From positions 5,334,001-5,394,000 of the forward strand of contig OX485803.1 of assembly GCA_950295325.1 (NCBI GenBank): a DNA stretch of 60,000 bases, given 5' to 3'. Numbering within the stretch: the stretch's first letter is position 1; every line of letters begins with the position of its first letter. This stretch comes from Polytrichum commune (lineage: Eukaryota > Streptophyta > Polytrichopsida > Polytrichales > Polytrichaceae). Shown one piece after another: positions 1-11,559 of this stretch. The position numbers and the translations under genes were made by a program. The notes under the pieces are model-generated. The model made no database searches. It saw nothing but the letters and a program-made list of their open reading frames with translations, and was not told where the DNA came from.

Positions 1-1245
1 CCACCATGCCTCAATATATATGGGTTGGTAGGCAAGCAATGTTGTCAACTAAAATTGGAGGATGAGCTATGATAGCTCCCCACTCTTCTCCATTATGTTC
101 ATGAAATTGAGAATCCTTAATTAGAATGTCCATGGACTTAACATAAAAATTAAGTTGGGGTCAGTAAGGAATTAGATTTCTAGTCTCATACTCAAAGTAT
201 ATTTTTTTGTAATAAAAAACATATACTTAGAGGGGGATAAGGTGGAGAAGCACTTGAAAATTTTATGGAGGTCTAATAAATTTAGAGTGACTAATACTCC
301 TAGTAATGTTGACATAAACTAGCAATTTATGTTGGCCGTGGTGGGATTGCCATGTGTGTGCACCGAAATTCTAGGACCTTGTGGTAGATCATGGTTGTCT
401 TGCTAGGAATTGCGCTCATACATGGCGTAGTGACATGGTAGTCTCCATTCCAACCCATCAAATGAAATGCATCAACCAGCCACCAAAGGACCTTAAGTTT
501 GTGGACACATTCAAGAGTTGGATCGTAAGGAGGAGGAAGGTCATTGCATTTGATCGTAGACTTGATGGATGTACTCCGGTGATAAAATGTCTAATCATTT
601 TTCTCAACAACTAGAGAAAATGATTTGGGGCAGTTAATGACATATCTTGAGGATAGGAACGTGTAGGTGGTAAAACCGCAAGAGGACCTCTCTAGAGTTT
701 GTGTGGATTTTGTGTTGTATAGAGTTCTTCCTCTAGATCCATTGAGAAGCACAATATTGTGAAGACCTTCTTAAGCATATTCCCTCCAAAATTCCTTGTA
801 TACCTTCTCATCTTAGGATGAGAAGGTTGTTCTCACGGCTCCTCTCACCATGAACAACTTGGGCCTCAACGCTTCGAGCTATGGCTAAACGGAAAAGTCT
901 TGGACTAGATGGACTCGCCAAAATTTATTATTGAGACATCCGTAGCATGGATTACACTATGGTGGTCAACGAAGCTATTGAGAGAGGATGATTTCCAAAG
1001 GGAGTCACGAAGGCGACGATTGTGCTGCTCCATAAGGGTGAAGAGCAACCGCCACTCAAAAATTGGAGACTCGTCACCCTTTTGAACATTGCCTACAAAA
1101 TCTATGCAAAAGCACTTTACAACCACGGCTCCAAGTTCTAATGATGGAGGTGATCGATAGTGATCAAGTGACTTTCCTCCTTTTACAATACATATTGGAC
1201 AACATCCTTCTCACTCAAGAATCTTTGCAATGGGCTAAGGGCTAA

Positions 1246-1744
1246 GGGCCACTTCACACACGAGCCAAGAGCCGTGACCATGAAAGTGTGAGAGCCCAAA
1301 AGAAAGTGTCGAAAGGCCGTCCCAACACACCTCTAAAATCATGTATTGTGGTCATGGACTCTCAAGTGTAGTGTGAATTCATATGTGATCGGGCCCTCAA
1401 CCGAATGCTATTTCAATGAATTTCTATTCATGCGGGTGCTCACACATGATAAAATATAGTAAATCAACGGTTGTGAGCGTTCGGAGTGCCATGGTCTCCC
1501 GGTTTTGTGTTAGGCCGACCTCCAAAAAGTGGTTTTGGAAAATAGTCCAAGTGACCATGAAACACGATCCATTCAATGCCATGTAGGAATCCATGTAGAC
1601 TTTACATCCATCTTGCATTCACATACTCTGTTGGTCCCTCAAGCGTAGTGTGAAGCGAACTTGGACCGGCTCCACCCTTTCCACCAATGAGAGTGCTTGA
1701 AGTGCAATGGTCACGGGCTCTCAGTCTCGTGTGTGAAGTGGCCC
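1246..1744. mobile_element. Tourist/Harbinger-like MITE, copy T1
   Basis: This non-autonomous DNA transposon of 499 bp has terminal inverted repeats beginning GGGCCACTTCACACACGAG. The right end is the inverted counterpart over about 40 bp with few mismatches. It is flanked by TAA on both sides (1243-1245 and 1745-1747), the target duplication expected of the PIF/Harbinger superfamily. No transposase is encoded. It sits inside a LINE reverse-transcriptase frame that resumes directly after it, so the insertion is younger than the LINE. Four other family members lie in this window (4504, 5953, 17266 and 33586). Confidence 0.85.
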
Positions 1745-2039
1745 TAAGGAAACTAAGCAAGAGTTGGTTATAGTGCAATTTGAATCCAACAAACCATATG
1801 ACAACATCACATAGGATTTTATGCTTCAAATTATGCTTAAACTTGGCATGCCTGAGACTTTTGTCGACATGATGAGTGTGTTGTTTGGAGACACTAGTGC
1901 TAGTGTGTATGAAGAAAAACAACTATAGTGTTCCACTAGCGTGAATTATGGTGTTGCTTCATTTTGAAGTTGGTCTAATCTATATGTAATCCCGAAACAT
2001 GCATTTTTAGAGTTAGAGGGCCCTAAACAATTACTAGCT

Positions 2040-2372
2040 TTTTTTTTTTGTTGAAGGTGAACACCTTGAACAGGCGCAAAGTCCAAACAAGTTGGCCGAC
2101 ACTCATCAGCCCCAAAAGGCAAACCCCTAGGTTCCCTTATGGTTGATTAAAAACATATAGTTCACCCGTATAACCCCACTATGGTTGGGTGGCTCATATG
2201 TTGTAGGGGTACACTAGAAATCAAGTGCTAAGAAGATCACCCATCTTAATACTATTCCAACCTTCGGCGACTTAATCTCAAAGTACCCATGGGATTTGGG
2301 TTGAGGCCTTAGGTTTGAGCCACCATAGTGTGTCTCAATGGACAACACACTTAACATTTTGATATTTGTCAA
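2040..2372 (-). mobile_element. 5S rRNA-derived retroposon (5S-SINE or Cassandra-like fragment)
   Basis: Read on the minus strand, about 2330 to 2205 resembles plant 5S ribosomal RNA. It has an AATCCCAT block near the 5' side, a GATTAAG block where the 5S A-box lies, and ATAGTATTAAGATGGGTGAT, which matches the conserved 5S segment ending in GGATGGGTGACC (the C-box). After about 165 more bases the minus strand ends in a run of ten A (2049-2040). A 5S head plus a poly(A) tail fits a SINE3-type retroposon; a 5S-bearing Cassandra LTR is the alternative. It splits a LINE frame, which continues at about 2373. The 5S resemblance is clear to the eye, but the element class and the exact left and right ends are inferred. 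Confidence 0.55.
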
Positions 2373-2660
2373 GTAGTTAAGCAAGGTTGTCCGCTTGTGC
2401 ATAATATGGCTATTATGGTGGCGGAAGCACTTAACCAAGTTGTCAAAGTTATGGTTAGATGGGGAGGCCTTCAAGGAACATTTCTCCCATGTGGGACTTT
2501 CTAACATATTATTTGTGAGCATGTGGATGACACTTTGCTCATGGTTTGTTAGGAGGAGAGATATGTGGACAACCTTGTTGACTTTCTCAATGTCTTTTGA
2601 GTGGCATTTGGTCTTGAGATTAGTTGAACAAAGAGTATGGCGCTTCGGCATGGACGGGCA

Positions 2661-3621
2661 AAGCAGAGGTGGAAAATGTAAGGTTGATTATGGGCAAAAG
2701 TGGGATTGGATTTGAGCAAGCATTATTACATAGTCAGCGTTGACTCACTTATATGTATTCCTTAAGTACCCACATGCAAAACTTATAAGAGCTCAATTTT
2801 CTTATTGGCCGGAAAGTTGTTTTAGTGTGGGGGTAGTTTGGGCAAAAAGTGGGGATAGTCATGGGAGAAGAATGAAAGCAATTTGGGCAAGTGCCAGGGC
2901 AGTTTTGGGAGCCGTTTGCAATGGAAAAAGTGGGAATCTAGGGGAAGATTTAGGAAGCCAGGGGTAAGTAACTTCAAAATTTTGTAGTACATTCACATGA
3001 TGTGCAATTTTTATATTAGCTTTGTTTCTACTATGTCCAAGATGTTTTTCTAAGCCAATCATGCATACCACTGATCCAAAATGGACTTCAAAAATAGGCT
3101 AAATCCCTTAAAGTGTTGGTTAAAGCATGAGTTTCCATGTAGGCCGCTTGCCCACTGAATTCTAGGTAATAGTGGGTCAATGTATTTGCACATAGTTGAG
3201 CACAAGCCGCCATCCAACTACATTCCAATGGTATGCTAGAATGTGGAGGGCCATGGACACGGACCGCTAGACTTCCATGTGTCCACTAAAGAATATGTGA
3301 CCTACAAGTGTCGGTCACCAAAGGATTAAGACCAGTTGAAGACTTAAAAAAAAACCAATGTTGGTGTAGAACTCCATCCTTGGTAACTATGAAGAGGAGG
3401 TTAGTAGGTGGACCCAAATTTGAGAAGATGGGAATAGCTTAGTAGGCACATTACGAATCCTATCCCCACAAAATTCCCTCTACACTTGGACGGGTTTGTC
3501 CTTATTCACACTACAATCATGTGGGTGAGCAACATACATGAAAACTCACCCTAAGGGTTGGTTCCCATGTAGGCTGCTTGCCCACCAAATTCTAGTGGCA
3601 CTCACCCTCTACCTTAGTCAC
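2661..3621. other. No gene seen; unclassified repeat-like sequence
   Basis: I see no supportable coding region here. Short reading frames lack recognisable motifs. A phrase about a plant-style notch, GGTTCCCATGTAGGC at 3550-3564, recurs as GTTTCCATGTAGGC at 3131-3144 with CGCTTGCCCACTGAATTCTA following, so 3130-3180 and 3550-3600 look like diverged copies of one another. Confidence 0.4.
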
Positions 3622-4070
3622 TACACTCTAGACTCCATAGTATCACACATGTGGCAACCAAAGTGCACGTGGTAATACGGAATTTTGACTTGGATGCATG
3701 ATATTGTAAAATAAGTGTAGCATGTGACATTATGGAATAACACAAAGTGCAACATTTTAATGATGTGGTGTGGTCCACCCCACGTGGCCTTCCTGGGCGA
3801 TGTGGCGGATGCATGCACCGACATTCAACAGGTGGCATAAAAAGGAGAATAAGAATAAGGTGACACTCTACATTTTGACACATGGTGCAATGCGAGGGCG
3901 TGGGTTGACTTCTTGGATGGTTTGCATTAATGACAAAATTCGTGATATAAGGGAGAGAAATTTGACAATAAGGAGTCAGATTTGAACTACGAACATCCGT
4001 TCCTTAGGGATTAGGGATATTAGAGAGTGAGTGACATTACGGGAGTTGATATTATGGAGTTTAGGGTGTA
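3622..4070. mobile_element. TIR element with TACACYCTAACC-type ends, copy M1
   Basis: This is a 449 bp non-coding element. Its ends are imperfect inverted repeats: the left begins TACACTCTAGACTCCATAG, and the right ends with a segment reading TTTAGGGTGTA. The interior matches two other copies (15,715-16,067 and 20,165-20,523), sharing phrases such as TAGCATGTGACATTATGGAA and TGGATGCATGAT. No target duplication is obvious, so the superfamily is left open. This is the most diverged of the three copies. Confidence 0.65.
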
Positions 4071-4503
4071 CCAGATGAACAATCACATAAGCACACTTAA
4101 AATATTCCTAAAAAAACAGAGCACAAATTGTAGGGTACTCTGAACTGTTCCTGAGCATGTCCAATATTATGGGTACACCATGATTAAACTAATAATTGTG
4201 CATAAGATCAAAGTTCCAAAATTAGAACACCCATATTATATATGATGCCGCCCACCACAAAAAACAATGCTAAACAAAACATTGAAAATCCACGTCTCGA
4301 TTTGGTTTAGGCACCCGAGAATAGCTCTTTGAGTACTCGGGTCGTAAACTGTGTAAACTGTTCTATTGGCTATGGCTATGGCTCCGTGGTGTCTAACTAA
4401 GGGAAAGTGACAACGCAACAAAGTATCTATAACATAGAAACTAAGTTCAGATATTAGTTGACTTGACTTCAAAAATGACATATACAAGTAGGATCCTCAA
4501 GTA

Positions 4504-4989
4504 GGCCCGCTTTTACACATGAGCTTGAGGCCCTTGACCCATGATATACAACTTATGTGATTGGTCGAGCAGTCGAAGATAGTCCAAGTTCACTTTACAC
4601 TTGACCTTGAAGGCCTGAGGGACCTCATAAATGCAAATGGATGAAAAATCTACATGACATCTTACATGTAGCATGAGGAAAACGTTTCATGGTCGACCGG
4701 ATGTTGTATTATGTGCATCATAACGACATGTGTCAAATGCAAATCTAGGGACCAAGGCAATCGATTAAATTGTCATTGACTTCTACAAATATTGTATTGC
4801 CATGGTGGGACCTGAACTCGAACATATGACGTGGGTCTTTGATGTGGTCCACTTTAAATGTACACTAAGCTTGAAGGTCCATCAATTGTGAACATGAATT
4901 TCTCTTCCTCAGAATACGACCTTTGGATGATTTCCAAGGGCCTTTATATTTTCATGGTCATGGCTCTTGGTCCATGTGTAAAGCATCCC
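4504..4989. mobile_element. Tourist/Harbinger-like MITE, copy T2
   Basis: This is a 486 bp copy of the Tourist-like family. The left end begins GGCCCGCTTTTACACATGAG. The right end, read on the opposite strand, begins GGGATGCTTTACACATGGAC, followed by CAAGAGCCATGACCATGAAA, the same subterminal phrase seen in T1, T3 and T5. The right flank is TTA and the left flank is GTA, so the expected TTA duplication has one mismatch. Relative to T3 and T5 it lies in the opposite orientation. Confidence 0.7.
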
Positions 4990-5952
4990 TTAGTATGGTG
5001 AGATTCAAATGGAATGAATCATAGTATAGATGCCTCAAAGTCTGAGTATATTTGTATCATTCAAGTAGAGTTAATATTGTGTAAGAGGTTGATAAATCAC
5101 ATTGGTTTCCATGCACCATAGTTGTAGATTTTCGACAATCTTCTATATTTGCTATTGCTCAATACAAACCTTCACTTTTTGTTAACCTATAAGGAACAAG
5201 GTGGCATTGGTGATGAAAGTAGACAATTATTTTGTTTGGGTGATTGTGTTGAGGTGATAGGTGGCTCAAGTGAATGTTTATTTAATACGTGCTACTAAGA
5301 TTATGTGTGAATATGTGTGTGCCGTGAGGGGTATTTTGTGTGATGATGAGGAATAGAACAATGGCTTATGTTTATGTCCTTGTGCTTGTGCTTGTTTGAA
5401 ATTCTAGAATTTTGCAATTTCCATATTATTTATAGTGTTGAAGACTCATGAATTATTAGGTTAACAAAACTTTCTCCATCTAGTGGGATGTACGATCTGT
5501 CTATGTATATGCATTTAGAGGGATCATATTTTGGAAGCTATGTTTGTTGAACTCTTGTGGGAGTGGCTAGGGGAAGGTTTTAGGATAACATGTATTACGG
5601 GGATATGGTGTTCAAAGTGAGTTTGACCATTTATATGATGTGTTGACTTCGGGCATTGGTGGTTAAGGTGTTTTGTTAAAACATGTTTCCAAGATCTTTT
5701 GGGTGTTTGGCGCAAAATAAAAATTACAAGGCACCATCAAAGCTACATATTCATATTGAAAACAAAATTTAATCCTCGTCGCATGTTGAGTTTTTGATTG
5801 TTCCAAAAAAATATTCTTAAACATAAAATCTTCACGAGAAGTTGATGTAAATGTCTATTATCATAATACCATAAATTGGTGGAAAGTTGCAAACACCACA
5901 TGTTCTTTGATTGGCTTCATTGACAAACCATTATGGAAGGCATTGATACTAA

Positions 5953-6440
5953 GGGCGGTTTTACACATGGACCAAGCACCATGACCATGAAAATCTAAGT
6001 GCCCTCGAATATCACCAAAGGCCATACCTTGAGAAATAAAAATCCAACTTCATAGTGACGGGCCCTCAAACTTTGTGTAAAGTGAATTTGGACCATGCCG
6101 AGAGACGACAACATATGTTCATGCACGGGCTCGTGTCCCCATCAATATAATACTCCCAGGAGCCAACGCCCATTTAAATGATTGTCGTCACGACCCCTAG
6201 TTTTGCAGTAGACCTATCGCTTCTCAACGGGCTGAACTCAATATCCAATGAAACATTATCTCCTTGATGCCATGTAAGATGCCATGTACAATACTTTCAT
6301 CCAATCGACTGTATTTGGTCTCTTGGGCCTTCAAAGTCTAGTGTAAAGTGAACTTGGACCATCCCCAGCTTCGCGCCCAATCATACAATTTGTATGATAT
6401 CACAACGGAAGGGCCCTCAAGCTCTAGGGTAAAGTGGCCC
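5953..6440. mobile_element. Tourist/Harbinger-like MITE, copy T3
   Basis: This 488 bp copy begins GGGCGGTTTTACACATGGAC and ends with GGTAAAGTGGCCC. TAA lies on both sides (5950-5952 and 6441-6443). Inside, phrases such as GTGTAAAGTGAATTTGGACC near the middle and CTCTAGTGTAAAG-type segments near the ends form subterminal repeats typical of the family. It has no coding capacity. Confidence 0.85.
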
Positions 6441-7072
6441 TAACTTACACATTATTAAGTTTGTTGGTATCAACACATATACTTGGAGGTACATACAATA
6501 CTATACAATATCAACAACTAGACAATGGCCGAAACTTGGAAAGAGAAATCCCATCGGGAAATACTTTTGGTCAAGCGAGATCTAACTTATCCAATTGAAT
6601 CGAGACTCGAGAGTCCCATCTTGGGAGGGTTAGGCCTGCAAGGGTCGAGGTGTGAGTGCTATAAATAGCATGGATAGCAGATATAGTGGCATTCCATGAA
6701 GATCTTAGAGAATAGAATATGTGTATTTTGACTCCCAAAATGGTGTTGGAAGTCATATTAAATTATTGTATGGCGAAGGACAGAATCCAGTCAGGGCCAA
6801 CTCATGCATGAGAACAGCAATTCTTGCTCGTCGGTTGTCAGTTAGACTTCAATAAGTTACGTGCAGTCAATCTACGTTTCAATGAACAGGAGAACCGGCC
6901 ACTCGCTACACATTAATAAGGCTTGGGGAGAACCGGCGGTTAGTTGCCGATGAACCGGTGGAGGGGACGATCGCACCGGTCGATTCTAACACCCTTTGTC
7001 GGCATCTCCGGCTGTAATAGTGTGAAAAGTGGTGGACCAACATTTAATTCTGAACATAATCCCTAGTAATTT
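6441..7072. other. No gene seen; CCGG-rich repeat remnant at 6890-6990
   Basis: No coding region is supported. At 6890-6990 several AACCGG and CACCGG motifs occur close together (AGAACCGGCC, AGAACCGGCGGTTAG, GAACCGGTGG, CACCGGTCG). They look like a degraded end of the CCGGTT repeat family that follows at 7073. Confidence 0.4.
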
Positions 7073-7302
7073 CACTGTTGGAACCGGACAGAAAGTTTGG
7101 TGTGATCGGGGCATGAGTTTGAGAAACAATTGGTTGACGTTCGAGACTTCAAGAGAATTGCCGAGCATTTTAAAGGAATTTGTAGAAGAATATACCTCAG
7201 ATGAATGAAAGCAAAACTGGAAGATGTCAACCTGTAACCGGTTGGATTTAGAATCACTAGGATCTTGACCGACTATGATGCCCAAACACTTCCCAAACGC
7301 TG
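7073..7302 (-). mobile_element. CCGGTT-family short TIR element, copy C1
   Basis: This is a roughly 230 bp copy of a non-coding repeat family. On the plus strand the order of landmarks is: a CACTGTTGG start, a GAGTTTGAGAAACAA block, a GAATATACCTCAGATGAATG block, a GATGTCAACCTGTAACCGG block and a TGATGCCCAAACACTTCCC end. The outer ends resemble each other in inverted orientation (CACTG-like start; CAGCG start when the right end is reversed). The family's CACTG-type termini suggest a CACTA-like non-autonomous element, which is inference. Two further copies follow in the same orientation. Confidence 0.65.
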
Positions 7303-7316
7303 CTATAGATGTAAAT

Positions 7317-7487
7317 AACCGGTTGAAGTTCAAGACTTTTGGAAAATTATCCATTATTCGAGGAAAATGTATAGAATATACCTCGGATTGATATATAAAA
7401 ACTATAAAATGTTCACATGTCACCGGTTGGGCTTGGAAACACTAGGATTTTGATCCGGTATGCTCAAATCCTTCCGGGAAATGGCTG
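7317..7487 (-). mobile_element. CCGGTT-family element, copy C2 (truncated)
   Basis: This is a shortened copy starting at AACCGGTTGAAGTTCAAGAC. It keeps the block AGAATATACCTCGGATTGAT, the CACCGGTTGGGCTTGGAAAC block and the GATCCGGTATGCTCAAATCC end. Its left terminus is missing. It lies between C1 and C3 in the same orientation, so the three may reflect tandem duplication or repeated insertion. Confidence 0.6.
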
Positions 7488-7500
7488 CATATTCAGTCTT

Positions 7501-7715
7501 GTGATCGGGGAGAACTGGTAGTTAGTTTTGACTTTGAGAAACAACCGGTTGAAGTTCAAGACTGCAAGAAAATTACTGATCATTTTAGAAAACAATTATA
7601 GAATATACCCCAATTTAATAAAGGAAATTTTTTGAAGGATGTCAACATGTAACATGATGGACTTGCAAACACTAGGATCTTAACCGGTTATGCCCAAAAA
7701 TCTCCCAAATCACTG
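7501..7715 (-). mobile_element. CCGGTT-family element, copy C3
   Basis: This is a third adjacent copy. The landmarks run GATCGGGGAGAACTGG, TTGAGAAACAACCGGTTGAA, AATTACTGATCATTTTAG, AATATACCCCAATTTAAT, GATGTCAACATGTAAC, AACCGGTTATGCCCAAAAA and a terminal CACTG. The left end is slightly degraded. Confidence 0.65.
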
Positions 7716-9609
7716 ATTAAGTCTTACACGTACCCAATTTATTTAGTTACTTACTTGTGCTTGAGGAAGTGGTCAACAAAAGATCTCCATCTCTCGCCAA
7801 ATGCGCTTCCAAACTTCCCATTACTTTATGTGCTAATCAGTGACCATCACTGTTGAAAACAACAAAAGACACATGCCCGTACACACACCCACACACATCT
7901 CATAATACACACTTGGGGTGTGCACACACAATTGAAATAAAAGCGGTTCTTTAATGTATATATGTAAAGAACTCGATGCAAGGGTTCAGTGAAATCATGC
8001 AACTCTACCGTATTTCGTGTGTGAGGTGTCTTTTAGAGAAGGTGTGACTCCAATGTTACCACCGGCGTAAATGCTTTACAAAGTAGTAATTGTTGCCACC
8101 CAATTGAATGAGAGTTTTAGGTCAATAGTTTCATGTTGTATATATGCTTTACCTTTTGTCAGCCATTGCATCCAAGTATTTGAAGCTCAATATGGCACAC
8201 TCATGGTTTGTTTACACTAGTGACTACTAAACATCATCATCATTTTCTTTATTATCTCATCGGTTGAGAAATGAGTGACAATTCCACTTTGTTTTACACA
8301 AGATCATCGAAAGTAGAGTTTCAATGTTTGAACATGGATGAACTAGTAACATGGAAGTGATGGGGTCCTACGTATCCAGAAATGGATAATGTTTGACAAC
8401 CACCTAGATTTTTCTACTTTACAATGTGTCCCATAACCAAGACTTTATAAAGTGATGTGTGTTCCCCTTGGTTGTGGAATCCTGAATATCGAGAAAGCCC
8501 GAATTACTTATATTATGTGTAAAACAACCCTCAAAAGAGAATCAACTTACCTCCACCACCATTGAGGGAGACATCACAACCTTTTTTTGGTATAACTTAG
8601 ACGGTTCTTGGCAACCTCATGCATGCGTATTCAATGTCACAAAAACGTCTTGACAAGGACCCTTGATCTCTTGAAATTGGTCCATAGAACGAGCGCAATT
8701 GGTGTCGGGGACAATTAAATTTCCATCACACAATGGAATGTGCTTCCCACTTTTGTTCCATATCACATCTCACAAGTTTGCCTCCACAATTTGACCATTT
8801 GACACCGACTTCACTATACCGTACGTGCAAGTCCGGATGGCTACGTCTTGCCTAGCAATTAAATTCTTAAGATCTAGATGATTTAGACACCTTGTTTTCA
8901 AATGTTTGAACACACGTATCGTTTATAATTTTATGTACTTTCAACAATTCATACAATGTTTGAAGACATTAACATCTTGGACACATGGAACATGGGCATT
9001 GTGATAGTGTGTAAATAGTTTTGGGACACATTGATGTTGTCCTAGGGGTGGACTCTTCATTATAAGCTTACATGACATGTGCGGGTCACTATGAAATTAA
9101 ACTCCCTATATTAAAAAAAATATTATAGAGAAAGAACAATTGTACATGTACTAATGGCATCTTAGAAAACGGACTCATGTATTTATACTCAACTTTGCAA
9201 TTTAATGTGATAAATGCCTCCACTACATATACAAAATAAAAACTAAGTATTGAATAGGCCTTAGTTATTAATAAAATCCATCTTCACTTTTTAATGAGAA
9301 AGTCCTTGAACGTTTTTCCATCCATAGCATGTAACTAAACAATTGCATCAAATAACAAAGACAAGAGCATAATATATGAGCCATAATCCAAAGAAAAAAT
9401 CTCAACATAGCCCATGAGCACTCCAGGAGCCTCTAGTTTGTAAACCCTAAAACCCAAATGCAAACCCTATCAAGAATGTACAAGGTAGTCATTGAGGACT
9501 ATCACCACATGACAACAATGAATGAAAACATATATTGTGAAAACGTGTTGTAAAGTACAGGAGATGAATCCATAGGTTTAGTCCCAAACCCTTATTTTAT
9601 GAGAATCAA
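7716..9609. other. No gene seen
   Basis: This is nearly 1.9 kb of AT-rich sequence without a supportable reading frame, RNA gene or clear element boundary. There is a CA-rich patch at 7870-7935. Confidence 0.4.
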
Positions 9610-10200
9610 CACAAAGTCACCCAAGCTTTCTTGATGATTAAATCACCACACACCAAGAGTGGTGTCGGGCTATTAAAAACGGTTTTCTAGCTTGTCCTAC
9701 CCTGGGTGGGTCAAGCTAGCCTTGGACATGCCAATTCGGAATTCAAACTAGCAGGTCCCATGCACATACCCTACTTTAGATTCTACAATTCTCTCAAAAT
9801 TTGAGAGGTGGGAAGAAGAGGTCTAAAAAGTTTCACCAACTTTCAAAATAGGCTCCAATGTGTGATGAGCTAACAATCTCGATAGAAAGTTTTCTCAAAA
9901 AAAGATGAAACCCACGGTTTCGTCCCTCTTTGAGTGACTTTACAAATAACTCTATATATAAAGTTCAAATTGCTATGTGTATGTTTGGCATACATCAAAG
10001 TCATTATGAGCGGGAGTAGACTTTGGATAGAGGTCAATGTGAAAAGAATCTGCTCAAGTTTTGGAAAATGCTGGTGGGACCATGGTAGTAAGGTCACATG
10101 CTTTTTTAATTTAAAAATTGGATCTACTTTTAAAGTGCATTCATGTGATAACCTTGGTACTTACACTTATAGATTCATAATTGCTTTTGCATGAGGTAGT
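9610..10200 (+). repeat. Interspersed repeat with a second, inverted copy at 52.05-52.56 kb
   Basis: The stretch contains AGAGTGGTGTCGGGCTA, TCAAGCTAGCCTTG, a block reading TCTCTCAAAATTTGAGAG, and AAGTTTCACC. The reverse complement of about 52,560-52,050 carries the same landmarks in the same order, including AAGTGGTGTCGGGCTA-like and GCTAGCCTTG phrases and a later GGATAACTCTATTG that answers AAATAACTCTATAT here. No protein is seen. It is a dispersed element of unknown class, roughly 500-600 bp long. Confidence 0.5.
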
Positions 10201-11559
10201 TTATCAAGACATGTATCATGTCATTGTTGGTTCTAGCATGATCGAAATTAAGTCCCAACCTAATCGAAATTCAATTCTAGCTTGATTGAAATTATATCCC
10301 TGCTTTATCGAAATTTTGATACCCTATGGATTGTCAACGGGGTCTCAATTGGGAATAGGCGCTTCTACTGTGATATAGAAATTCACATGCTTTCTCATAG
10401 ACCGACGTGCTTAAGTTTGAGCATAGAATGATTATCATATTATGAACACGTAGTCCGATCTTTTTCAAACACATGTCTTTTGGGTATCCATTCTTGGAGC
10501 CACACAAAACCACATAGCACTCAAATATATGTTGTCTCAATGGAAAATGTAACTAAACAAGGCTATTTATTCCTATAAATAAGGAAAAGACATGAGACTA
10601 AGGTATGTAGGAATTTATTTGACCATTAATGTTTAAATGGGCACCCATAATTGAGTGATATATGGCAAGGTATGTAGTTAAGAATGAACACCCAAAAAAC
10701 GCATGTTACTATGTATTTGGTTATGTGTTCCAAATGTAGACATACTTTCATAATTTCATTTTTCATTTATTTTGTCTTTTTATTGGAAACAATGAATATT
10801 CCATCATACTATAGTTTAAGTACAAGCACTGCAATCTCACTTGGGACCAATGTGTATGTTTGAAAATTTTCATTTGAAGTTGAACATTAAATCCAAAGTT
10901 CCACGTGACGTTTTCAAACCAAAAATGAATGTCAATTGACATCTACATTTTTTTCCAAAATGTCACCTCAATGTCACATGCCTAGTAGTACGTGTCATTT
11001 CAATTTCTAACGCGTCAATTGACATGTAGTTTTTTTCTTCACAAGTCACACTACATGTCAAATCCTAAATCGTGCGTGTCAATTGACATGCATTTTATTT
11101 TTGTGCAAGTTTTTGTGTGTCAAATGTCAAAAACTTCCAAAAACTTGCACAAAAATACACATTGCTTGGGACCAAGGGATTTGATAAAAACATCCAAGGG
11201 TGGGGCTTTTGCAATTCCAAATAACTTTGAGATCCCACACAACCATTATGGATGTCATTGTGAATGCCATGGGGATGGTATGTGCACTTAAAGAAAAAGA
11301 GAATTCACTCTTTGAAATCACATATACTGCACTGGTTATCTCAAGGAATTTAGCCCTGGACATGTTTAGTTTAGTGCTGAATTTATGGGCACTTTTCCCA
11401 AATCTACAATGGGATTGCAATAGTTCATCCTCACTGAGATTAAATCTAACACTAAGAATGCACCACCACCAACAACTTTCAGTGGTTGGATGATATGCGT
11501 AAAGGTTCATATGCTCACTAGAGGTAGTAGCAAAACTCAGTTCAATATGTTTTTTGGAA
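10201..11559. other. No gene seen; AATCGAAATT repeat patch
   Basis: At 10,229-10,330 the phrase TGATCGAAATT / TAATCGAAATT / TGATTGAAATT recurs about every 27-30 bases, four times. The same motif, with the following GGATTGTCAACGGGGTCTC-type sequence, returns at 52,870-52,930. At 10,960-11,160 there are several TCAATTGACAT-type phrases. A frame covering 11,127-11,663 on the minus strand has no recognisable motif and is probably chance. Confidence 0.4.

Larger units (their letters stand above)
840..2660 (+). pseudogene. LINE (L1-type) reverse-transcriptase relic, interrupted twice
   Basis: This is a decayed open reading frame 2 of a plant LINE retrotransposon. Translation of 893-1135 gives a KSLGLDGL block, then a block reading NEAIERG, FPKG, IVLLHKGEE, LKNWRLVTLLNIAYKI and AKAL; this is the normal order of the early LINE reverse-transcriptase motifs. 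After a frame change, 1138-1235 reads VLMMEVIDSDQ and YILDNILLTQE. The match resumes at 1748 with KETKQELVIVQFESNKPYDN and KLGMPETFVDMM, and again at about 2373 with VKQGCPL, AEALNQ and a VDDTLLMV block that stands for the catalytic Y-x-DD motif. Stops and frameshifts occur throughout, so it is dead. The gaps at 1246-1744 and about 2040-2372 are later insertions, listed separately. The 5' end is unclear and the left limit is approximate. Confidence 0.8.

Noticed and set aside
2214-2651. 145-residue minus-strand frame
   Set aside because: It runs antisense through the 5S-derived segment and the LINE reverse-transcriptase relic.
6986-7423. 145-residue minus-strand frame
   Set aside because: It spans the CCGGTT-family copies C1 and C2; a similar short frame appears in C8 (28,932-29,138), so it reflects the repeat, with no recognised protein.
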